From the NCBI RefSeq assembly GCF_000763575.1, contig NZ_CP009170.1, positions 1,017,501 to 1,081,500 of the forward strand: DNA of 64,000 nucleotides, given 5' to 3'. The notes below the pieces were generated by a model that worked only from the letters and a program-made list of their open reading frames with translations, made no database searches and was not told the origin of the DNA. Below are positions 43,091 to 52,786 of the stretch, one piece after another. Origin of the DNA: Thermoanaerobacter kivui. GTDB taxonomy: Bacteria; Bacillota; Thermoanaerobacteria; Thermoanaerobacterales; Thermoanaerobacteraceae. The position numbers and the translations under genes were made by a program. The number at the start of each line of letters is the position of its first letter. The first letter of the stretch is position 1.

Positions 43091-45565
43091 ATGTTTAACA
43101 AAGATGCAATGAAAAAAATAAAAAGTTCGGTTGTTGAAAAATTAAGAAATATGAATTTTGATATAACAGAAAATTTAATAAAGGAAATAGATGAGTTACT
43201 TGTAGAAGCAGAAAGCTTGATAGACTATAAAGTACAGCAGGAAATATATGATAATTTTAAAATAGACCAAAAAGAAAATAGAATAATTCTTAATGAAAAA
43301 GATTATCTGCTTGGCAAATATATTGTTAAAAGTTTGCAAAAAGCAGAATATATAGTTTTGGCAATTATTACTTTAGGAGAGAGGGTAGATAAAAGGATAA
43401 GCGATTATTTTTCTTGTGGCGATTATACAAAAGGACTGATTTTAGATACTATTGCAGGAGTTGTTCTTGAAAATTTGACAATAAATTTTTGGAATGGTTT
43501 AAAAGAAAATGCGCAAAAATACGGGAAAGGTATTACAGAAATTTTTTATCCAGGAAGCAAATGGGATATAAAAAATCAAGCTGTTATTTTCAAAGTTGTC
43601 AATGCTTCAAGAATTGGAGTTAGTATCAATGAAAGTTTTATGATGACTCCTGAAAAAACGGTGTCCTTTGTGTGTGGCATTGGAGAAGACTTAAAAAGCT
43701 GTGTCATGGGAACTAGTTGTGATGATTGTGAAATGGAAAATTGCGTTTACAGAAAATCTTCTGCAACCAAAGCCTATAATGTGACTGTTCATTTTAATGG
43801 AGAGACTAAAATGATTGCAGCAAAAGAAGGGGAAAATCTCTTTCGCCTTCTTGTCAAAAATGGAATTTACCTTTCTAATTCCTGTGGTGGCAATCGCATT
43901 TGCGGTAAATGCAAAGTTATTTTAGGAGAAAAAAGCAATATATCCTCTGAAGAAGCGTATTTTCTGACACAAAAAGAAAGAGAAGAAAATGTCCGCCTTG
44001 CTTGTTTTGTTAATATTGACAGGGATTTAGAAGTTACTGTGCTTTATTATGAAGAAAAAGCCAATATATTGACAACGGAAAAAAGCTCTTTAGATGTTTC
44101 GTTAAATAGTCGAATTAAAAAATATGTAGTGGAGGTTTCTCCTCATACTTTAGAGGACCAAAGGGATTATGTAAAAAAGGTTTGTGATTTACTTGGAGGC
44201 AAAATAAAAATTTCTTTGAGTTTGGTTGGGATGCTTCCTCAAACTTTAGAACAACATGACTACAAAGTAAGTTGTGCGGTGAGAAAAAATGAATTGATTT
44301 CTGTGGAAGACAAAGCTTTAAATGATAAGAATTTTGGCATAGCTTTGGACGTAGGTACAACAACTATTGCTGCCTACTTATATGATTTAAATCTGGGCAA
44401 ACAAATAGATGTGTATTCCTGTTTAAATCCTCAAAGGGTTTTTGGGGCAGATGTAATATCACGGATAAACTATACTATCACTGAGCCTTTAGGGCTATAT
44501 AAAATGCACTCCGCTTTGATAGATAAAATAAATGAAATAATTGAGAGATTTAGTCAAAAAAATTCTATCAGCAGGAATAATATATATGAGATTGTGGCTG
44601 TAGGTAATCCTACTATGATACATTTTCTTTTAAATATACCGTGTAAACACATAGCCGTGTCTCCTTATGTGCCAACTTTTACGTCAAAAATGGAAATAAA
44701 GGCAAAAGAAATAGGGGTAAATATAAACAAAGAGGGCTATGTAATTACATTGCCACTGGTATCTTCTTATGTAGGAGCAGATATTGTAGCATCTATTTTG
44801 GCAAGCAAAATAGATAAATATCAAGAATTGTGCTTGCTTGTAGACATAGGAACAAATGGAGAAATGGTATTGGGAAATAAATATAACCTTGTGGCTTCGT
44901 CGGCAGCGGCGGGGCCTGCTTTTGAAGGTGCTGGAATAACTTTTGGAGTAAATGGCATAGAAGGGGCTATTGACCATGTAGATTTTGGTAAAAGACCTTT
45001 TTATACTACAATAGGTGATAAAAAGGCTAAAGGGATATGCGGTTCTGGCATTATAGATATCATTTCTGAATTTTTAAAATACGGGATTATCGACAGTACT
45101 GGAAGATTTTTACCTAAAGAAGAAGTTAAAAATTTACCTATTGACATCGCGCAAAAGATAACAGTTTACAAAGATGAGCCAGCATTTTTAATAGAAAATG
45201 GTATTTATGTAACTCAAAAAGATATAAGACAAATACAATTGGCAAAGGGGGCAATAATTGCAGGTATTAATATTATGATAAAAGAAATGGGTATAGATGT
45301 GAATGATATAAAAAAAGTATTTTTAGCAGGAGGCTTTGGAAATTATATTTTTCCACCAAGTGCAATCACAATTGGGCTTTTGCCAAAAGAGTTAGAAGGA
45401 AAAATTATTCAAATAGGTAATAGTGCTGGGATTGGGGCAATAATGGCATTGCTTTCTGACAAAGAATTAGAAAGAGCCACACAACTACAGAAAAAAATAA
45501 AGTATATAGAACTTTCTACTCACAAGGATTTTCAGCATGAATATATAAAAGGAATGTACTTTTAG
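43091..45565 (+). CDS. Corrinoid-protein activator fusion: MetH-activation-like domain, [2Fe-2S] ferredoxin and ASKHA (RACo-like) domain
   Basis: An 824-residue cytoplasmic protein. Residues 1-215 resemble the AdoMet-binding activation domain of B12-dependent methionine synthase (ITEIFYPGSKWDIKNQ and IGVSINESFMMTPEKTVS) and end in a cysteine cluster, CVMGTSCDDCEMENC. Residues about 230-315 are a [2Fe-2S] ferredoxin with SNSCGGNRICGKCKV and a later Cys in LACFV. Residues 415-800 are the ATP-binding ASKHA domain of RACo (LDVGTTTIAAYLYDL, VDIGTNGEMVLG, ASSAAAGPAFEGAGITFG, FLAGGFGNYIFPPSAITIGL). RACo proteins reductively reactivate corrinoid proteins at the cost of ATP. The target protein is not encoded nearby. 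GAGGTG precedes the ATG. Confidence 0.85.
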   Translation: MFNKDAMKKIKSSVVEKLRNMNFDITENLIKEIDELLVEAESLIDYKVQQEIYDNFKIDQKENRIILNEKDYLLGKYIVKSLQKAEYIVLAIITLGERVDKRISDYFSCGDYTKGLILDTIAGVVLENLTINFWNGLKENAQKYGKGITEIFYPGSKWDIKNQAVIFKVVNASRIGVSINESFMMTPEKTVSFVCGIGEDLKSCVMGTSCDDCEMENCVYRKSSATKAYNVTVHFNGETKMIAAKEGENLFRLLVKNGIYLSNSCGGNRICGKCKVILGEKSNISSEEAYFLTQKEREENVRLACFVNIDRDLEVTVLYYEEKANILTTEKSSLDVSLNSRIKKYVVEVSPHTLEDQRDYVKKVCDLLGGKIKISLSLVGMLPQTLEQHDYKVSCAVRKNELISVEDKALNDKNFGIALDVGTTTIAAYLYDLNLGKQIDVYSCLNPQRVFGADVISRINYTITEPLGLYKMHSALIDKINEIIERFSQKNSISRNNIYEIVAVGNPTMIHFLLNIPCKHIAVSPYVPTFTSKMEIKAKEIGVNINKEGYVITLPLVSSYVGADIVASILASKIDKYQELCLLVDIGTNGEMVLGNKYNLVASSAAAGPAFEGAGITFGVNGIEGAIDHVDFGKRPFYTTIGDKKAKGICGSGIIDIISEFLKYGIIDSTGRFLPKEEVKNLPIDIAQKITVYKDEPAFLIENGIYVTQKDIRQIQLAKGAIIAGINIMIKEMGIDVNDIKKVFLAGGFGNYIFPPSAITIGLLPKELEGKIIQIGNSAGIGAIMALLSDKELERATQLQKKIKYIELSTHKDFQHEYIKGMYF

Positions 45566-45593
45566 GTATAATCAAGAGTAGAGGTGTTTGTAT

Positions 45594-47294
45594 ATGACAA
45601 AAGAGGACCTTAAGAAAAAACTTGCCAAAATAGATGGGAAAGGATATAAAGCTTACGAAGATCTTCAAGGTGAATATGTGTTTGAAAAATTTACACTATG
45701 TATTGACCACGTCCAGGGAGATCCTTTTGCGCCTCCTTCCAGAATAAGGCTTAAAGTGCCTCAAAGTATAGCCGGCTTTGAAGTTTCCATGTATAACAAA
45801 CCTTCAAGGCAGGTTGCTTTAGAAGATTTTTTAACAAGGGCTGTTTTTGAGGTTATTAAAAAATTGCCATCTGTTAAAGGTACAGGACACAGTGGTGATA
45901 TTTACATAGACAAAGGTGGCCAACAAATAATCAAAAGAAGTGCAATGGTAGTTAGTAAAGATTATGTAGAGGCGAGATTAAGCATAGGTCTTCCTGCTTT
46001 TGGCAGACGCATAAATAGTAGTGGAGCCCAAAGAATACTTTTTGAATTTTTACCTCAAATTGTAGAAGAAGCTCTTTTAAAAAAGAGTCTAAAGGTAAGG
46101 GATATATGGTTATGGGTGGAGACAGCAGAAGATCAGGATTATCTTAGAAGCAAGTTAAAAGAGAGAGGGCTTGTGGCTTTTGTTGCCGATGGATCAATAC
46201 TTCCTAGAGAAAGCGGTATAAGCGACAAACCCCTCAAGGGTGACAATGTGGTGCCATTTGAATCTCCAGCCAGTTTAAGAGTAGAGCTTCAACTTCCTAA
46301 CCGTGGAAAAATAACGGGCATGGGAATACCACAAGGCGTTACACTTATTGTTGGTGGAGGCTATCACGGTAAGTCTACGTTATTACAGGCTGTTCAAAAA
46401 GGAGTATATAACCATATACCAGGTGATGGCAGAGAGTTTGTTATAACTGTAGCTGATGCAGTAAAAATAAGAGCGGAGGATGGCCGAAGGATAGAAAAAG
46501 TAGACATAAGCCCTTTTATAAACAATCTGCCCAATAAAATAGATACTACAAGGTTTTCTACCGAAAATGCCAGTGGTAGCACATCACAGGCTGCAAATAT
46601 CATGGAAGCAATAGAAATAGGCACAAGTTTGTTGCTTTTGGATGAAGATACTTCGGCTACTAATTTTATGATAAGGGATACACGAATGCAAAAGCTAATT
46701 GCCAAAGAAGAAGAGCCTATAACTCCTTTTATTGATAGAGTGAAACAGTTGTATAAAGATAATGGCATATCTACAATTTTAGTTATGGGAGGCAGTGGAG
46801 ATTATTTTGATGTTGCTGATTGTGTAATTAAAATGCATAACTACAGGCCGTATGATGTTACGCAACAGGCAAAAAAAATTGCAAAAGAATTTAAAACCAA
46901 TAGACAAGTTGAAGGGAATGTTGCGCCTGTAGTTATAAATCAAAGAATACCTCTTAAAAAGGGGCTTGAAATAAAAGGCAAAAAGATAAAATCAAAGGGC
47001 GAAGATACTATTAAATTTGGATACCAAGAGATTGAATTGAATTATGTAGAACAATTAGTAGACAGAAGTCAAACAAACGCTATTGGGGAAATAATACGAT
47101 ATATGGCTGACAGATATGTGGATGAAAGAAGTAGTATAAAAGAAATATTAGAAAAAGTATATCGTGACATAAATATCAAAGGACTTGACGTAATATCGCC
47201 TTTTTATGGTAAACATCCTGGTAATTTAGCTTTGCCCAGGCTTCAGGAAATAGCTGCTGCATTAAATAGATTGCGAAGCTTTACTATAAAATGA
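45594..47294 (+). CDS. ABC-class ATPase of the COG3044 family
   Basis: A 566-residue soluble protein. The N-terminal part has VFEKFTLCIDHVQGDPFAPP and GHSGDIYIDKGGQQIIKRS. The ATP-binding part has a Walker-A-like VGGGYHGKSTLLQAV, an ABC-like signature STENASGSTSQAANIMEAI and Walker B LLLLDEDTSATNF. It has no membrane segment and no transporter partner, so it is an ATPase of unknown role; relatives have been linked to RNA binding. GAGGTG precedes ATG 45594. It is 28 bases downstream of the corrinoid activator and may share its transcript. Confidence 0.85.
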   Translation: MTKEDLKKKLAKIDGKGYKAYEDLQGEYVFEKFTLCIDHVQGDPFAPPSRIRLKVPQSIAGFEVSMYNKPSRQVALEDFLTRAVFEVIKKLPSVKGTGHSGDIYIDKGGQQIIKRSAMVVSKDYVEARLSIGLPAFGRRINSSGAQRILFEFLPQIVEEALLKKSLKVRDIWLWVETAEDQDYLRSKLKERGLVAFVADGSILPRESGISDKPLKGDNVVPFESPASLRVELQLPNRGKITGMGIPQGVTLIVGGGYHGKSTLLQAVQKGVYNHIPGDGREFVITVADAVKIRAEDGRRIEKVDISPFINNLPNKIDTTRFSTENASGSTSQAANIMEAIEIGTSLLLLDEDTSATNFMIRDTRMQKLIAKEEEPITPFIDRVKQLYKDNGISTILVMGGSGDYFDVADCVIKMHNYRPYDVTQQAKKIAKEFKTNRQVEGNVAPVVINQRIPLKKGLEIKGKKIKSKGEDTIKFGYQEIELNYVEQLVDRSQTNAIGEIIRYMADRYVDERSSIKEILEKVYRDINIKGLDVISPFYGKHPGNLALPRLQEIAAALNRLRSFTIK

Positions 47295-47583
47295 AAATAA
47301 ACATCCTCACCCACACTGGATTTGCTTGAGGATGATAATCTTATTATCTCATATAAAGTAAGACAATACCTGTTAATGGCGAAACAGGCTGGTGGTGGCA
47401 CATGGATAAAGTAGCAAAAGGAGAGTTAAAGCCAGAGATTTAACCACCCAACCTAATGCACATGATTGGATAAACGGGAAAAGGGTAAAAAAAATTTAAG
47501 GAACTAAACAAAATAAACAAAAGAGGAAAAAGAAAAAAATAAAAGATATTCTCTAAAAGAATTTATTGACGACTTAAAAGCGG
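47295..47583. other. Intergenic region with one hairpin, no gene
   Basis: CATCCTCA (47304-47311) and TGAGGATG (near 47327-47334) could form a weak terminator for the COG3044 gene, but there is no clear T-run. The rest has no supported coding frame and ends at the cut edge of an IS3 remnant. Confidence 0.4.
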
Positions 47584-48236
47584 TTACGTAGTGGTAGAAA
47601 AATCCCTATTTAAAACGTTTTCTCTTTCTTCTACTCTGTTGTTAGAACTGTAAGGTCTAAATTTTTTGATAATTATAGATTTTATACCTAACTTATTCAT
47701 AAGTCTTTGAACTCTTTTGAGACTTATATTATAGCCTTTATTTACAAGCATTTTGTGAATTTTGGGAGCTCCATAACGCTTTTTGCTTTCTTCATATATT
47801 TTCATTATTTCTTCCTCATACATCCTGTTTTCTCTACTTCTCTTGCTTTCTGTTTTATGAAGATACTTATAATAGGAGCTCCTTGAAACCTTTAAAACTT
47901 TGCACATTAATTTAACATCATGATATTTTTTATTTTCCTCAATAAACTCAAATATAGAGCTTACTCCTTTGCGAATATGGCCATGGCTTTTTTTAATATT
48001 TCATTCTCCTCTTCAAGTCTTGCCATCTTTTTTAACATAGCCCGATATTCTGCTATTGTAATTGTTGTGCTTTTGTTGTCTATATTTATTGGTTTTGCTT
48101 TTTCAACCAACCTGATATTGTGGATTTTGAGATGCCATATTCGCTTGAAAGCTCTGCTAGACTTTTACCATAGTTATACAACTCTACTATAGTATTCTTG
48201 AATTCATCATTATATTTTCTTTGTCCTCTTGGCATT
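47584..48236 (-). pseudogene. IS3-family transposase (OrfA/OrfB) remnant
   Basis: On the minus strand OrfA starts at 48236 (MPRGQRKYNDEFKNTIVELY, with HTH SLAELSSEYGISKSTISGWL). It shifts frame near 48095 and continues to MARLEEENEILKKAMAIFAK. OrfB (47907-47584) has VSRSSYYKYLHKTESKRS and KRYGAPKIHKMLVNKGYNIS, then is cut after RVEERENVLNRDFSTT, before the DDE domain. A probable terminal repeat, TGTAGATACTTTAACTCG on the minus strand, lies at about 48279-48296. Only one end is left. Confidence 0.8.
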
Positions 48237-48303
48237 TGTAGACACTTCCTCTCTTTATATTTTTATTTTATCCTGTTCGAGTTAAAGTATCTACAATAAT
48301 ATA

Positions 48304-48447
48304 CTAACACCAGTTGTGAAAGATAAGGTTTTTACGTACAGGAATGCTTCAGATTATGAGAATTTTGTAGCAGAAGAAGTAAAGAAATATGTCCCTTCAG
48401 AGAAAGTGTATGTATTCAATAAAAAAGAAAAAAGCCCCCTTTTTTAA
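48304..48447 (+). pseudogene. Unidentified C-terminal gene fragment
   Basis: An open frame without a start reads LTPVVKDKVFTYRNASDYEN and EEVKKYVPSEKVYVFNKKEK before TAA 48445-48447. It begins just after the IS3 terminal sequence, so the insertion probably cut off the 5' part. The last codons run into the pulA terminator. No family is recognised. Confidence 0.35.
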
Positions 48448-48453
48448 GGGGGA
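48429..48453 (-). terminator. Terminator of pulA
   Basis: On the minus strand CCCCCTT pairs with AAGGGGG around a short loop, followed by CTTTTTTC. It lies directly after the pulA stop. Confidence 0.75.
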
Positions 48454-48456
48454 TAC

Positions 48457-50340
48457 CTATATTTTGCTAAAAAGTACCATTCCGCATATTGGAGGAACTG
48501 TGAGAGTATTGTCTAAAAACGCCCAATCGCCTTTTTCAATTGGGATAACCCCTGCTTTTTTATTGTCAACAACCACTTTCCAGTTTCCTGGTGGAAGTTT
48601 TATGTCAACTTCAGATTTTGTGGGATTGTAGATTACAGCAATTTTTTTCCATGGGTCGTTGTTTGCATTGTCTGAGATTAAAAAGGATATTGTGTTTTTA
48701 GGAGTTTTTATAAAAGAAAGTTTTGACTTTATTTCTTCTTCCGTTCTCATCCTAAAGGCGGGATGTTCTTTTTTTAGCCTTATTAAGCCTTTGTAATATT
48801 CAAATACTTCCTTGTATTTCAATTTTCTTGGCCATTCCAGCTGGTTTATTTCATCTCCTGCGTTATAACTGTTGTTGTTTCCTTTCTTTGTCCTTAGAAA
48901 TTCTTCTCCAGCGTGTATAAAAGGAATTCCCTGACTGGTCAGGATTATCATGTTGGAGAGCTTATCCATAAGTATTCTCTCTTCTTCCGTGGCATCTGGG
49001 TTGCTTTTTGAAATTTTGTCCCACAGCGTGAGATTGTCGTGGCATGAAACATAGTTTATAGTCTCTTGAGGACTTTGAGTAAAATCTTTGATTTCGCTGG
49101 AATATTCAATAGATCCTACTACGCCTTTCATTATATCTTTTTCCTTGTTTTTTTCGCCAGTGGCAAAGCCTTTAGATTCATCATCAGGAAATCCCTTAAT
49201 GGCATTTCTGAAATTGTCGTTAAATACGCCTATTCGGGTATTTTTTTGAGCACCCTTCATAAACTGTTTTTCCATGGGCAAAGCTGAAGGACCTGCTGCC
49301 CATGGCTCACCGTATAAGAGCAAAGAGGGTTCTATAGAGTGAAGAGTTTTTTCTATTTCTTTCATTGTATCTATATCGTGAAGCCCCATCAAGTCAAATC
49401 TAAAGCCGTCTACGTGGTATTCTTTTACCCAGTACTTCAGAGAATCTATCATCAACTTTTTCATCATAGGCCTTTCTGAAGCAGTTTCATTTCCACACCC
49501 TGAACCGTTGGAATAACTGCCATCAGGGTTGTGCCTGTAGAAATATCCTGGCTCAACTTTGTCTAAAATAGAATCAAAAGTGGTATAGGTGTGGTTGTAA
49601 ACCACATCCATTGTTACCCGGATTCCTGCTTTGTGAAGAGAAAGTATCATTTCTTTTACTTCTTTTATTCTAGAAAGGGGGTCTTTAAGGTCTAGAGCAT
49701 AACTTCCTTCAGGTACAAAATAGTGGTAAGGGTCGTATCCCCAGTTATACCCCCCTTTTAACTCATCTACACTGGCAAAGTCCTGTATGGGGAGAAGGTG
49801 AACATGAGTTACGCCCAATTCTACAAGGTGGTCAATTCCCGTCTTTATCCCATTGTAATCGGTGTCTCTTTCTGTAAAGGCAAGATACTTACCTTTATTT
49901 TTAATTCCAGAATCCTTGTGTACAGAGAAATCCCTTACATGAAGTTCGTATATTATGGCGTCAGTAGGATTATCAAAAGGAGGTTTTACATCTTCCGACC
50001 ATCCAGGAGGATCTGTTTCTCTTAAATCAATTACTACACCGTGTGTTCCGTTTGCTGTTAAAGCTTTGGCATATGGGTCTACCGTTTCCACAAACTGGCC
50101 TTTTCTCAAGATTTTATAAGTGTAGAGAGCATTTTTGAGGTTTTCCTTTACATCAATAAACCATGTGCCTCCTTCGCTTTTTTCCATCTCTATTTCCTGC
50201 TTTTTATTATCTTTTAAGAGGCACAAATACACTTTCTCTGCAGTGGGGGACCAGAGACGGAATTTTGAAGAAGAAGTCGTGAAAGTGCATCCCAAATCTT
50301 CTCCATTGTATACCGGATATTCTTCATAATTTTTACACAT
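48457..50340 (-). CDS. pulA: Type I pullulanase (GH13 with N-terminal CBM48)
   Basis: A 627-residue intracellular enzyme without a signal peptide, cleaving alpha-1,6 bonds in pullulan or glycogen limit dextrins. CBM48 is at about 15-100 (FTTSSSKFRLWSPTAEKVYL). The pullulanase signature is GGYNWGYDPYHYFVPEGSY. The catalytic Asp is in VDGFRFDLMG, Glu in LLLYGEPWAAG, and the transition-state Asp in VSCHDNLTLWDKI. GAGAGGTAAT precedes ATG 50340. It is oriented opposite to the glg operon, next to it, and fits glycogen breakdown. Confidence 0.93.
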   Translation of the reverse strand: MCKNYEEYPVYNGEDLGCTFTTSSSKFRLWSPTAEKVYLCLLKDNKKQEIEMEKSEGGTWFIDVKENLKNALYTYKILRKGQFVETVDPYAKALTANGTHGVVIDLRETDPPGWSEDVKPPFDNPTDAIIYELHVRDFSVHKDSGIKNKGKYLAFTERDTDYNGIKTGIDHLVELGVTHVHLLPIQDFASVDELKGGYNWGYDPYHYFVPEGSYALDLKDPLSRIKEVKEMILSLHKAGIRVTMDVVYNHTYTTFDSILDKVEPGYFYRHNPDGSYSNGSGCGNETASERPMMKKLMIDSLKYWVKEYHVDGFRFDLMGLHDIDTMKEIEKTLHSIEPSLLLYGEPWAAGPSALPMEKQFMKGAQKNTRIGVFNDNFRNAIKGFPDDESKGFATGEKNKEKDIMKGVVGSIEYSSEIKDFTQSPQETINYVSCHDNLTLWDKISKSNPDATEEERILMDKLSNMIILTSQGIPFIHAGEEFLRTKKGNNNSYNAGDEINQLEWPRKLKYKEVFEYYKGLIRLKKEHPAFRMRTEEEIKSKLSFIKTPKNTISFLISDNANNDPWKKIAVIYNPTKSEVDIKLPPGNWKVVVDNKKAGVIPIEKGDWAFLDNTLTVPPICGMVLFSKI

Positions 50341-50414
50341 ATTACCTCTCCTTTCTCACTTTACTATTATATACTAAGGTTCTTGTATGTGCAATTGGGG
50401 AAGATTGTTAAGAT

Positions 50415-50730
50415 AGTGTAAAATTTCAGTAGATAACGAAGCAGGAAAACGAGGTATAGATGATGTAGAAAAAAGACCTCACCGAAAAAAATCAAAAATC
50501 AAAACAAAGGAGGTTGAGGTCCGAGATAAAATAAAAAAGATAATGCAGCCGACAAAGCAGGAGGAAAAAAGAAAATACGCGGAAGAAGACATAGAAGAAT
50601 GGGTAAGAGTTTCATTACCGATACTGAAAGGTCCATTTGCGAGCAAGCCATGGATAAAATACGTTTTATAGGTTATTAGCGGTGAGGTCGGCTGCAAAAA
50701 ATTTTTACCTACAAAATCTTTGACACGGAC
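50415..50730 (+). repeat. IS-derived repeat, copy A (ISLre2-like ends)
   Basis: This 316-base stretch matches 61385-61717 almost throughout. It begins gatagtgtaaaatttcagtag, has an inverted pair GACCTCAC/TGAGGTC around an A-rich spacer, and contains a short frame MQPTKQEEKRKYAEEDIEEW that is broken by a TAG near 50668. It ends near aaatctttgacacggac; the ends TGTAAAATTT and AAATCTTTGACA are imperfect inverted repeats. The same left end opens the ISLre2 remnant at 11640, so this is probably an internally deleted relative. Confidence 0.6.
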
Positions 50731-50746
50731 TGGTTGCCAGATTTAA

Positions 50747-50775
50747 TTGACATAATTTAGCTAAAATGTTATAAT
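50747..50775 (+). promoter_or_regulatory. Promoter of the glgBCDA operon
   Basis: A consensus TTGACA (50747-50752) and TATAAT (50770-50775) are separated by exactly 17 bp. It lies 118 bases before the glgB start, leaving a leader that could carry control but shows no known motif. Confidence 0.85.
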
Positions 50776-50893
50776 GAAAATAGAAAAATGTCATATTTTG
50801 CGCAATGATTCTCTTTTGCATGTCTTTATTTTTCATTTCTTTGACAGTCCTGCTGTGGCTTCCCAGGGAATATAGATAAAAAGGGGTGTTTTG

Positions 50894-52786
50894 ATGGTGA
50901 AGGGCAGGTGTACGAAGTCTACAATTTACCTTTCCGATGTCAGAAAATTTTTAAAAGGAGAACATTTCAAATCTTACGCATTTTTAGGAAACAGGTTTAT
51001 AAACTATCGAGGTAGGGAAGGGACGGTATTTTGTGTTTGGGCGCCTAACGCAGAGAAGGTAGGAGTTGCTGGTGATTTTAACAGCTGGGATGCAAAAAAT
51101 CACATGATGCTCAAAGTAAAAGATTCAGGATTGTGGTGGATTTTCATAGAAGGGTTAAAGGAAGGGGAACTTTATAAATACGAAATTCACACAAAAGACA
51201 GGAAAAAGATTCTGAAAGCAGACCCTTATGCTATTTTTTCAGAAGTGCGACCTAATACTGCTTCTATTGTAAAAAATCTGCCTGAATACCAATGGCATGA
51301 TGAAGAATGGATGGAGAAAAGAAAAAAGACAAATATTTTTGAAACTCCTATAAATATCTATGAGCTTCATTTGGGATCTTGGAGAAGGAAAGAAAATGGA
51401 GAATTGTTAAATTACAGAGAAATTGCCGACTTACTTGTGCCTTACGTGAAGGAGATGGGATATACCTATGTAGAACTGCTGCCTTTAATGGAACATCCTC
51501 TGGATATGTCTTGGGGGTATCAAATAACAGGATATTTTTCTATAACAAGCCGCTTTGGCACTCCTGAAGATTTTATGTATTTCGTTGATACACTGCATCA
51601 ACATGACATTGGGGTAATTATGGACTGGGTGCCTGGGCATTTTTGCAAGGACGAATACGGATTGTACAATTTTGATGGGACACCTCTTTATGAGTATGAA
51701 GACCCTTTCATAAGAGAAAACCATCACTGGGGGACAGCCAATTTTGACGTGTCAAAACCAGGTGTAAAAAGTTTTCTCCTTTCTAATGCTTATTTCTGGT
51801 TTAAAGAGTACCACATTGACGGTTTCAGGTGTGATGCTATTTCTAACATGCTCTATCTTAATACCCGTTCTGGAAGGCAGGAAGTCCAAAATCAGGTGGT
51901 TTCCTTCTTACAGGAACTAAACAGGCTAATCTTTACCAATTTTCCCAATCCTTTGATGATTGCAGAAGAATCAAGTGCATATCCTTTGGTCACTTATCCT
52001 GATTATGAAGGTGGTCTTGGATTTAATTATAAATGGGATATGGGATGGATGAATGACACGTTAAGATATATGTCAATCATCCCTGAAGAGAGGAAATGGC
52101 ATCACAATCTTCTCACTTTTTCAATTATGTACACATACTCTGAAAATTTCATATTGCCTTTGTCCCACGATGAGGTGGTGCACGGCAAAAAATCTTTACT
52201 TGACAAAATGCCGGGAAGCTGTGAAGAAAAGTTTGCAAATTTAAGGGTTTTATACGGATACATGATGACTCACCCGGGAAAGAAGCTACTTTTTATGGGA
52301 GGAGAATTCGGACAGTTTATAGAATGGGACTTTAAAAAAGAGCTGGACTGGTTTTTGCTGGATTATACAATGCATAAAAGCTTACATCAATATATGAAGG
52401 ACTTAAATCAAATATATCTTTCTAATAAATGTTTGTGGGAAATGGACCACTCGACGGAAGGGTTTTTATGGATTGATGTGCATAACAGCGAACAGAGCAT
52501 TATTTCTTACATAAGATATGCAAAAGACAAAAAGGATTTTTTAGTTGTTGTGTGCAACTTCAGCAGAGTGTCGTATCCCATCTACAGAATAGGTGTGCCT
52601 GAATTTTCAGTGTACAAAGAGATTTTGAACAGCGATGATGTCAAATACGGGGGAAGAGGCTTTGTAAATGAAGGTCCCATTGAAGCTGAAAAAGTAGGAA
52701 TGCATGGCAAGCCTTACAGCATACAAATAAAATTGTCTCATCTTTCTGTAGTCATATTAAAGCCAGAGTATAATGAGGTGATTTGA
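50894..52786 (+). CDS. glgB: 1,4-alpha-glucan branching enzyme (GH13)
   Basis: A 630-residue enzyme adding alpha-1,6 branches to glycogen. The N-terminal CBM48 has [22 protein letters not shown]13 motifs: [10 protein letters not shown], nucleophile Asp in [14 protein letters not shown], acid Glu in [12 protein letters not shown], and [22 protein letters not shown] 50894 after GGGGTG is preferred to TTG 50891. The stop TGA overlaps the glgC start by one base. First gene of the glycogen synthesis operon. Confidence 0.95.
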   Translation: MVKGRCTKSTIYLSDVRKFLKGEHFKSYAFLGNRFINYRGREGTVFCVWAPNAEKVGVAGDFNSWDAKNHMMLKVKDSGLWWIFIEGLKEGELYKYEIHTKDRKKILKADPYAIFSEVRPNTASIVKNLPEYQWHDEEWMEKRKKTNIFETPINIYELHLGSWRRKENGELLNYREIADLLVPYVKEMGYTYVELLPLMEHPLDMSWGYQITGYFSITSRFGTPEDFMYFVDTLHQHDIGVIMDWVPGHFCKDEYGLYNFDGTPLYEYEDPFIRENHHWGTANFDVSKPGVKSFLLSNAYFWFKEYHIDGFRCDAISNMLYLNTRSGRQEVQNQVVSFLQELNRLIFTNFPNPLMIAEESSAYPLVTYPDYEGGLGFNYKWDMGWMNDTLRYMSIIPEERKWHHNLLTFSIMYTYSENFILPLSHDEVVHGKKSLLDKMPGSCEEKFANLRVLYGYMMTHPGKKLLFMGGEFGQFIEWDFKKELDWFLLDYTMHKSLHQYMKDLNQIYLSNKCLWEMDHSTEGFLWIDVHNSEQSIISYIRYAKDKKDFLVVVCNFSRVSYPIYRIGVPEFSVYKEILNSDDVKYGGRGFVNEGPIEAEKVGMHGKPYSIQIKLSHLSVVILKPEYNEVI

